Shown: piece by piece, positions 59,050 to 64,000 of the stretch | Position numbering within the stretch: the first letter of the stretch is position 1 | How the letters are laid out: every line of letters starts with the position of its first letter | DNA from: Leadbettera azotonutricia ZAS-9 | GTDB lineage: Bacteria > Spirochaetota > Spirochaetia > Treponematales > Breznakiellaceae | DNA length: 64,000 nucleotides | Assembly (NCBI RefSeq): GCF_000214355.1 | Contig: NC_015577.1 | Coordinates: 2,719,389-2,783,388, forward strand | Direction of reading: 5' to 3' | The notes under the pieces: generated by a model | What the model was told of the DNA's origin: nothing | Seen by the model: only the letters and a program-made list of their open reading frames with translations | Database searches by the model: none | Program-made: the position numbers and the translations under genes

Positions 59050-60080
59050 GATTCTACCCCCAGCATACCAAAAATTTCCCTGCTTGCCATGCCCAGCCCG
59101 AGGCCCTCGGCGCTGGAAGTGAGGATATCTTCTTCAAACTGCTTTATTTTGATAAAACAAAAAACCGTGTCCAGCGAAGCAGGATTGGACCTGAAAGAGC
59201 GGCGCGCCAGGCGGTAAAGGTACTGGGAAGCGGTATTTTGAAAATACCGCGGATCGAGTTTCCACTCCCCCATATCCGGATTGAGGAATTCGGATCGCTT
59301 CCAGCCCTTCCATGCCTGACGGTTATCAAGCACCCGATCGAGGGAATCAAAGGCATCCGCAGCGAGGGAAACGGCCTTGCCCTGGATGGCAGCGTTTATA
59401 TCGATAAGATGGGAGCGGACTTCATCGGCCTGCATGCGGTAATAGGTTCTGAGCCGCAAAGCCCACACTGCATTCCGCAGGGAAATTTCTTCGGCAAGGA
59501 TACGTTCAGAAACCCGCCGATCCCCGGCAGGCAGCTTCTTGAGGCTTTTCCAGAGGGACTCGTAATAATGGCGGTCGAGTTCTGCTTGAATGCTTATGCC
59601 GGGTTTTTCCTTGTCCATCTCCCCTTGTCTATTGAGGAGGAATTCGAATTCAGTGCCTTTGATCATCGCCGGGATATTGGGCCAGGCTGCAAAATTAATT
59701 GTGCTGAAACGTCCCAGATCGGTAAAACCAGGCTTGGCCTGCTCCGCAGGGATTTCACCGCCCGAGACGGCGTTAAGGGCTGTCTTCAAATCCGCATATT
59801 CGTAACTGCGTATGAGGAGGGAAAGAAGCTCGGGAGGCTTCCTGAAGGAATCCACTATGGCAATGATAGCGTCTGCTGCCCGTTTTATAAGGCGGCCTTC
59901 AAGGTCAACCAAAAGCTCTTTTTCGGGAAGATCCCGGGAAGTATCAGGAAAAACCAGACGGTCAAGTTCCGAAAGCCGGGTGATATTGCCGAGGTGCGAA
60001 ACCCGCTTGCCCACAAAGGACTTGCCCATGATGCCGCAAGCTTTGGCATAGGCAAAGGCCCTTTCCCCGGCGCCGGGCAT
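59046..60080 (-). CDS. atpC: V/A-type ATPase subunit C (AC39 family)
   Basis: The 344-residue protein is helical throughout and matches the AC39/C subunit layout: FAYAKACGIMGKSFVGKRVS, YEYADLKTALNAVSG, RRVSERILAEEISLRNAVWA, LRLRTYYRMQADEVRSHLID. It sits between the rotor ring and the central stalk. The start at MPGAGERAFAYAKACG has GGGG ahead of it and lies just after the stop of the coiled-coil gene. Identity in this family is low, but the position in the operon fits. Confidence 0.82.
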   Translation of the reverse strand: MPGAGERAFAYAKACGIMGKSFVGKRVSHLGNITRLSELDRLVFPDTSRDLPEKELLVDLEGRLIKRAADAIIAIVDSFRKPPELLSLLIRSYEYADLKTALNAVSGGEIPAEQAKPGFTDLGRFSTINFAAWPNIPAMIKGTEFEFLLNRQGEMDKEKPGISIQAELDRHYYESLWKSLKKLPAGDRRVSERILAEEISLRNAVWALRLRTYYRMQADEVRSHLIDINAAIQGKAVSLAADAFDSLDRVLDNRQAWKGWKRSEFLNPDMGEWKLDPRYFQNTASQYLYRLARRSFRSNPASLDTVFCFIKIKQFEEDILTSSAEGLGLGMASREIFGMLGVES

Positions 60081-60081
60081 C

Positions 60082-60393
60082 CTATTCCCCCCTGCCGAGG
60101 AAGGCGGCCGCCAATGCACAGAAAGCGGCATTGTCAACGGCCGTGGATTTAAGGCTGTTCCCGTAGGCTTCCAGCTGTCTTTTGTAGTCTTCTCTCACGG
60201 CAGCTATCTCTTTAGCGTAGTTGGCTTCGAGCCGGGTTACTTCTGCGGAATAGACTTCGTCGTATTTGGCATGGTTCTGCTTTTCGCCTTCAGAAACACG
60301 CCTGTCAGCCTCTGCCTGGGCGTCATCCACCAGGGCGGAAGCTTCGGCTTCGAGGTGAAGCAAATGCTGAAGCACATCCTTATCTTCTTCCAA
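60082..60393 (-). CDS. small coiled-coil protein, probable V-ATPase stalk subunit (G/H type)
   Basis: The 103-residue protein is almost all helix with heptad character (LLHLEAEASALVDDAQAEAD, RRVSEGEKQNHAKYDEVYSA, LEANYAKEIAAVREDYKRQL). Proteins of this size and position are the stalk partner of subunit E (NtpF/AhaH type). The start is TTG with AAGG eight bases upstream. It opens the V-ATPase gene run and starts 19 bases after the EIIA gene. The family assignment rests mainly on context. Confidence 0.65.
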   Translation of the reverse strand: MEEDKDVLQHLLHLEAEASALVDDAQAEADRRVSEGEKQNHAKYDEVYSAEVTRLEANYAKEIAAVREDYKRQLEAYGNSLKSTAVDNAAFCALAAAFLGRGE

Positions 60394-60412
60394 CTTTACG
60401 ACCTTATGCTTG

Positions 60413-60886
60413 TCAATAAGAGGCTACAAAAATATCCTCGTACTTTTTGATGACCCCATGGGCCGCCTGGGGATCGGTTTGAGCCACAAGTTCGGTGTAG
60501 AACTGGGTATCATCCAGAAGCCCCGCAAGGCGTTTAAGGAGCCGTAAATGCTTTTCAGAATCTTTTTGGGGCGCCAGGAGCATAAAAAGGAGGTATACAG
60601 GCTGGCCGTCAAGGGCATCGTAGTCGATACCCTTCTTGGAAATCCCCAAAATACCGTAAACCTTGTCTATGGCATTGGTTTTGCCATGGGGAATGGCAAT
60701 ACCCTTGTGTATGCCCGTGGACATCTTGGACTCCCGCTCCCTGAGGGCTTCCAAAATCTCGTCCCTGGCGTCGGATCTTTCAACCTGGCAGAACTGATCT
60801 ACCATTTCTTCAAAAACTTCGTCCTTATCATCGGACTCAAGCCCTATTTTAATCAACCCCGGCGGAAAAATCTCATACAGGAACAT
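60413..60886 (-). CDS. PTS EIIA domain protein, PtsN-like
   Basis: The 157-residue protein has the EIIA fold of the fructose/nitrogen branch: IGLESDDKDEVFEEMVDQFC, RERESKMSTGIHKGIAIPHG with the phosphorylated His in IPHG, and PVYLLFMLLAPQKDSEKHLR. No EIIB, EIIC, HPr or EI is nearby, so a regulatory role as in PtsN is more likely than transport. The start at MFLYEIFPPGLIK has GGGGG four bases upstream. It lies between secG and the V-ATPase genes in one run. Confidence 0.88.
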   Translation of the reverse strand: MFLYEIFPPGLIKIGLESDDKDEVFEEMVDQFCQVERSDARDEILEALRERESKMSTGIHKGIAIPHGKTNAIDKVYGILGISKKGIDYDALDGQPVYLLFMLLAPQKDSEKHLRLLKRLAGLLDDTQFYTELVAQTDPQAAHGVIKKYEDIFVASY

Positions 60887-60899
60887 AAATACCCCCGAT

Positions 60900-61277
60900 C
60901 TACTCGGCGATCTCAGGCGCCGGGTCTGAAGGCGTGATTGCCTCGGGCACAGGATTCTCAGCGGGGGCTGTGTCCTGCTGCCACCACTCGACGGCGGATT
61001 CCGGGGCAAGCTGGCGCCCTGCGGATTCAACCCCCGAGCCTGCAGGCGTGCGGTTGATCAAGGCAAGCCCAAGGCTGATTACCAGGAACAGGGCGCCCAA
61101 AACCGTGGTCGCCTTGGTCAGGACATTCCCGGACCTTGACCCAAAGGCCGAACCGGAACCGCCGGCAAAAATACCCCCCAGGCTGTCCCCTTCCTCGTTC
61201 TGAGCCAGAACCAGGAGGATAAGCAAAACCGCCACAATGACAAAGAAAACCAGCAAAACAATACCAAGTATACCCAT
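60900..61277 (-). CDS. secG: protein-export membrane protein SecG
   Basis: The 125-residue protein has the two SecG membrane helices (GIVLLVFFVIVAVLLILLVL and VLTKATTVLGALFLVISLGL) joined by the Gly-rich loop GDSLGGIFAGGSGSAFGSRS. An acidic, Pro-rich tail is an extension beyond the usual 75-110 residues. It helps SecYE translocate proteins. I chose the ATG with GGAG six bases upstream; a start four codons earlier is possible. It is the first gene of the run that continues into the V-ATPase genes. Confidence 0.9.
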   Translation of the reverse strand: MGILGIVLLVFFVIVAVLLILLVLAQNEEGDSLGGIFAGGSGSAFGSRSGNVLTKATTVLGALFLVISLGLALINRTPAGSGVESAGRQLAPESAVEWWQQDTAPAENPVPEAITPSDPAPEIAE

Positions 61278-61345
61278 TGCCTTCTCCATTATTTCAAGCC
61301 CGGCAGCCATGGCCCAAGCTTTCCGATATAAAAAACGATCCCTTT

Positions 61346-61374
61346 ATCTTACCGAAAGAGAAGAACTTGTTCAA
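61346..61374 (-). promoter_or_regulatory. secG promoter, likely also for the V-ATPase run
   Basis: The minus strand reads TTGAAC, 17 bases and TAAGAT, about 68 bases before the secG ATG. All downstream minus-strand genes through subunit B follow with short gaps or overlaps. Confidence 0.5.
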
Positions 61375-61393
61375 GGACTAAAAAACCTTGGCT

Positions 61394-62038
61394 CTATTCG
61401 CGGATATCCTCGATCGCCACATCCGGGAGGGATTTGACAAGGGCTTCAATATCAACCCGGCTCATGCCGTTCACCTTGATGGTGGCCCTGCGGTGGGAAA
61501 GGTCATCCCCCTCGGAGGACACAAAAGCCACAAGGTTGCCGCCTTTTTCCGCTATGGCCTGGGATACTTTGGCAAGCTGCCCGGGCTTTTCCAATATATT
61601 GCAGGTAAAGCGCACCCCGGGGTGCCTGGCGCCAAAGGCATTGACAAATACCCGGAAAAGGTCTGTGTCGGTGATGATGCCTACAAGAAGCCCCCCTTTA
61701 AGCACCGGGAGGCAGCCCAGACCCTGATCGGCCATGATGCGGGCAGCTTCTTCCACCACCTCGTTATCGCCGACCGTGATCACCTTTTTCTCCATTACCT
61801 CTTTGACAGTCATCTTCGAAAGAAGATAGCTGATCTCGTACATGTCGAGGCTCGTGGCCGCCGAAGGGCTGGCTTTGATGAGATCCTTCCGGGTTACAAG
61901 GCCCACCAAATTGTTGTTCTTGTCCAGCACCGGCAGATGCCCGATCTTTTCCTTGTCCATCAGGCTCCGCACCTCGTTGATGCTCATGTCGGGATGGATG
62001 TAGATGGGGTTTTTGGTCATTACCAGGTTCACTATCAT
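61394..62038 (-). CDS. CBS-pair and ACT-domain protein (AcuB-like)
   Basis: The 214-residue protein has two CBS motifs (about residues 1-60 and 75-130: VMTKNPIYIHPDMSINEVRS, GHLPVLDKNNNLVGLVTRKD, GCLPVLKGGLLVGIITDTDL) and an ACT domain (FTCNILEKPGQLAKVSQAIA). CBS pairs bind adenine nucleotides and ACT domains bind amino acids, so it is probably a regulatory sensor; its partner is unknown. The start overlaps the stop of the Uma2 remnant in TAATG. It stands upstream of secG. Confidence 0.88.
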   Translation of the reverse strand: MIVNLVMTKNPIYIHPDMSINEVRSLMDKEKIGHLPVLDKNNNLVGLVTRKDLIKASPSAATSLDMYEISYLLSKMTVKEVMEKKVITVGDNEVVEEAARIMADQGLGCLPVLKGGLLVGIITDTDLFRVFVNAFGARHPGVRFTCNILEKPGQLAKVSQAIAEKGGNLVAFVSSEGDDLSHRRATIKVNGMSRVDIEALVKSLPDVAIEDIRE

Positions 62039-62370
62039 TATGCTTCCTCCTTTATTGGTTCAGCAAAAACTTCACGCAAATTTATCTCGCAGCCCGGAAG
62101 AACTGAAACCGGGGCTGTAGCCTCGTCATTATAGGGTGCAAGGACATAACGGCTGTCCTCAAGCAAACAAGCCTGCACGATCTTTGAATCAGGCTCCACC
62201 ATCCAATATTCCCTGACCCCCGCCTTCTGGTAAAAGTTGCATTTCCGCACTTTATCGTGCGAAGCAGTGCTTGGGGAAATCACCTCGACAACCATATCCG
62301 GCGCCCCGTTGCAGCCCCGTTCAAGGAAATCCGCGTATGTATAGTAAATTTTTCCCTTCGGAATTGCCAT
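62038..62370 (-). pseudogene. Uma2-family nuclease-fold protein with in-frame internal deletion
   Basis: The 110-residue frame begins like a full Uma2 (DUF820) protein (MAIPKGKIYYTYADFLE) and then jumps directly to RGCNGAPDMVVEVISPSTAS, HDKVRKCNFYQKAGVREYWM and VEPDSKIVQACLLED. Uma2 proteins are about 185-200 residues. The missing 75 or so include the conserved first half of the nuclease core (WEIIDG ... H ... region). The remaining part keeps PDMVVEV and the later Lys. It probably makes no active nuclease, although the frame is open. Its promoter region is shared with the divergent UroD-like gene. Confidence 0.65.
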
Positions 62371-62465
62371 ATCGCCACCCTCTGTGTTCATTATAATAAA
62401 AAGAGAGGTTATTTCAATATATAGTCCCTCCACTCGATTTTTTGAAAATAATTTTGTAAAATCGT

Positions 62466-62494
62466 TTGACAAATAGAAAATCCGGGCTTATAAT
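62466..62494 (+). promoter_or_regulatory. consensus promoter of the UroD-like gene
   Basis: TTGACA, 17 bases, TATAAT: both hexamers are perfect. The -10 ends eight bases before the ATG and the short leader (ttattcat) has no Shine-Dalgarno. Confidence 0.8.
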
Positions 62495-62502
62495 TTATTC
62501 AT

Positions 62503-63510
62503 ATGACATCCAGAGAACGTGTATGCCGATCCATGCACTTCAAAAACCCTGATCGTATTCCGGTTCAGTACTATTACTGCCCTGTGGGGTATTACGAACA
62601 TGGGGATAAACTGAACGATCTTTACGCAGGATTGAAAGGCGATTTTGCCCCCATTGTCAGGGTGAAGCCCCCTGCGCCGCCCGCTTCGGACTTTGATGCA
62701 GAGGGAAAGTACCACGCCTTCAAGAAGGACGAATGGGGTGTCCTTTGGGAATACAGGATCTACGGTGTTACAGGCATCCCAAAAGAATATCCTTTGGCTG
62801 ATCCGGACAGGATAGCTTCCTTTACAACGCCGCCGCTTCCCGCCATTGTCCCGCCACCCGCTCAAATTTCTGGCAACAGCTTCTACCGTCTCGAAGGCTG
62901 CGGTTCCCTCTATGAACGCATGATCGCCCTGCGGCCCGAGGCGGATGTGCTCTGTGACATCATTTCGGATGAACCCTACATACACAAACTCGCGGATAGT
63001 ATCATTGGGTATGACGCCGCTCTTGTCGAACGGGCAATAGCTTCCGGCGCCGATGGTATAGCCTTTGGAGACGATTACGGTACTGAACGGGCCATGTTGA
63101 TGAGTCCCGCCCTATGGCGCTCATTTTTTAAACCCCTATTGTCTGCCCTCTTCAAACCTGCAGTTGAGGCGGGGCTGGATATACACTTCCATTCCTGCGG
63201 CTATATTTGGGACATTCTGAGTGATTTTGCTGAAATCGGGATTACTTCGATTTGGCCTCAACTTCCCATATACGATATGGGCTGTCTCGCTGCCCGCTGC
63301 CGCGAACTGCGCCTTGCCGTCGCAATTCATACCGACCGGGCCAGAACCATGACCTATGGCTCCCCTTCAGATGTACGGGAACTGGTATTGAGGGAGTGCG
63401 AGACGTTCAAACTGCACGATGGGGGCGGTTGGTTTTATATTGAGGCCGATAATGGCTTCCCCTTCGCCAACCTTGCGGCTCTGGTTAATACGATAAAGGA
63501 GATTCGATAG
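62503..63510 (+). CDS. uroporphyrinogen decarboxylase-family (corrinoid methyltransferase-like) protein
   Basis: The 335-residue protein has the UroD-family plan used by MtaA/MtbA-type methyltransferases: MTSRERVCRSMHFKNPDRIP, SGADGIAFGDDYGTERAMLM, LDIHFHSCGYIWDILSDFAE and IWPQLPIYDMG, ending with GGGWFYIEADNGFPFANLAA. The zinc ligand region of such enzymes (HxCG) is present as HFHSCG. Family members transfer methyl groups to or from corrinoid proteins or act as decarboxylases. It is not the haem enzyme, which lacks the HxCG motif. It is followed by a related fragment and a further related gene. Confidence 0.78.
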   Translation: MTSRERVCRSMHFKNPDRIPVQYYYCPVGYYEHGDKLNDLYAGLKGDFAPIVRVKPPAPPASDFDAEGKYHAFKKDEWGVLWEYRIYGVTGIPKEYPLADPDRIASFTTPPLPAIVPPPAQISGNSFYRLEGCGSLYERMIALRPEADVLCDIISDEPYIHKLADSIIGYDAALVERAIASGADGIAFGDDYGTERAMLMSPALWRSFFKPLLSALFKPAVEAGLDIHFHSCGYIWDILSDFAEIGITSIWPQLPIYDMGCLAARCRELRLAVAIHTDRARTMTYGSPSDVRELVLRECETFKLHDGGGWFYIEADNGFPFANLAALVNTIKEIR

Positions 63511-63541
63511 TGGGCTGGTATCAATTTACGTTTAATAGTAA

Positions 63542-63790
63542 CTTATTGAAAATAAGGAAGCAAAGCGTCTCTACGGCAAAAAATTGAGCCTCATGGGAAA
63601 CCTCCAAACTACCCAGGTGATGCTAAAAGGAAGCCCTGCCGATGTTGAGCGGGCTGCAAAAAAGGCCATAGATGACGCCGGCGCGGACGGCGGTTTTCTC
63701 CTTTCCACAGGGGATCAGTGCGGGCGGGATACACCGGAAGCAAATATTTTCAAACTTGTGGAAACAGCCAAAATATACGGTAAATATTGA
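63542..63790 (+). pseudogene. UroD-family protein, C-terminal remnant
   Basis: The frame after a TAA stop reads ENKEAKRLYGKKLSLMGNLQ, TTQVMLKGSPADVERAAKKA and GADGGFLLSTGDQCGRDTPE, ending KLVETAKIYGKY. This is the last 80 or so residues of a UroD-family methyltransferase. The first 250 residues, with the active site, are missing. It stands between two related genes and may be left from an unequal recombination or deletion in a tandem array. Confidence 0.75.
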
Positions 63791-63808
63791 TGCAAACAAG
63801 GAAGGCGT

Positions 63809-64000
63809 ATGACATCCAGAGAACGTTTTAACCGTGCCATCAGGCATGAAACAGCAGACAGGGCAGTTTTCGACCTTTGCGGCTGCCCCCAGACCCTTAT
63901 CGACTATCAGGAAACCAGGGACAGTCTCAAGGCGTACTTCGGCCTTTCAGGTACGGACAAAGGCGGCTTCCCCCTGGATGAGCGCATCCTCGATTTTTTT
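63809..64000 (+). CDS. UroD-family protein (partial, runs off right edge)
   Basis: The first 64 codons are MTSRERFNRAIRHETADRAV, FDLCGCPQTLIDYQETRDSL and KAYFGLSGTDKGGFPLDERI, typical of the N-terminus of UroD-like methyltransferases. AAGGAAGG lies three bases before the ATG. The first 18 bases are identical to those of the gene at 62503, so the two are paralogues in a local array. The catalytic part lies beyond the window. Confidence 0.72.
   Translation, partial: MTSRERFNRAIRHETADRAVFDLCGCPQTLIDYQETRDSLKAYFGLSGTDKGGFPLDERILDFF

Noticed and set aside
1-64000. tRNA, rRNA or riboswitch genes
   Set aside because: I looked for tRNA T-loop words and conserved riboswitch cores by eye and saw none; a covariance-model scan would be needed to exclude small RNAs.

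Overview
The window looks like a chromosome segment of a spirochaete, most likely a free-living or gut Treponema (inference from gene content, not from a search). The supporting features are a treponeme-style V/A-type ATPase operon, a short 605-residue AlaRS, a moxR/DUF58/bat operon, many lipoproteins with spirochaete-type lipoboxes, and an orphan bipartite N-acetylglutamate synthase. The DNA is moderately GC-rich and densely coding.

Layout. 1-6774 (-): moxR, a DUF58 gene, a membrane protein, batA, a batB/batC fusion and batD, which runs off the left edge. 6861-10506: a PLP aminotransferase, a spirochaetal unknown, an orphan solute-binding lipoprotein and a small lipoprotein. 10732-19628: pfkA, a propeller/DUF4015 protein, alaS, a SurA-like chaperone, nusB, a TPR protein and groES. 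20052-20930: a sigma-70 family factor. 20927-32220: a catabolic cluster with a class II aldolase facing a DeoR regulator, followed by E2, E3 and fused E1 of a 2-oxo acid dehydrogenase complex, a PHP-domain protein, an SDR and a SorE-like medium-chain dehydrogenase. The likely role is oxidation and cleavage of a phosphorylated polyol or sugar, with the product oxidised to an acyl-CoA; the substrate is unknown. 32342-33791: an adaptive-response set (adaA, ogt/adaB-like and a broken alkA). 34136-40600: a MATE exporter, a small unknown, argA, xseA, xseB and mutL. 40651-47869: a Gfo/Idh oxidoreductase, a DUF3352-like/propeller protein, a lipoprotein, htrA and map. 47856-50193 (-): DnaJ-like, flavodoxin-like and UspA-like proteins and V-ATPase subunit D. 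50194-52430: a graveyard of mobile and toxin genes. 52431-61277 (-): V-ATPase B, A, E, F, K, I, C and a stalk-like coiled coil, preceded by a PtsN-like EIIA and secG. 61394-64000: a CBS-ACT protein, a deleted Uma2 gene and a run of uroporphyrinogen-decarboxylase-family methyltransferase genes that leaves the right edge.

Three things stand out. First, several genes (best: the solute-binding protein, alaS, argA, xseA and the UroD-like gene) have a good sigma-70 promoter whose -10 box lies only 5-8 bases before the start codon, with no Shine-Dalgarno sequence, which predicts leaderless mRNAs. Second, the V-ATPase operon is split between B and D by a 2.2 kb island holding a Fic gene that has lost its catalytic motif while its VbhA-type antitoxin is intact, together with remnants of vapC and of a PD-(D/E)XK element. 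Third, three genes (alkA, fic, uma2) appear to be broken by internal deletions rather than point mutations.

Family assignments come from motif recognition by eye. No database search was run, and start sites were chosen from visible ribosome-binding sites, promoters and family N-termini.
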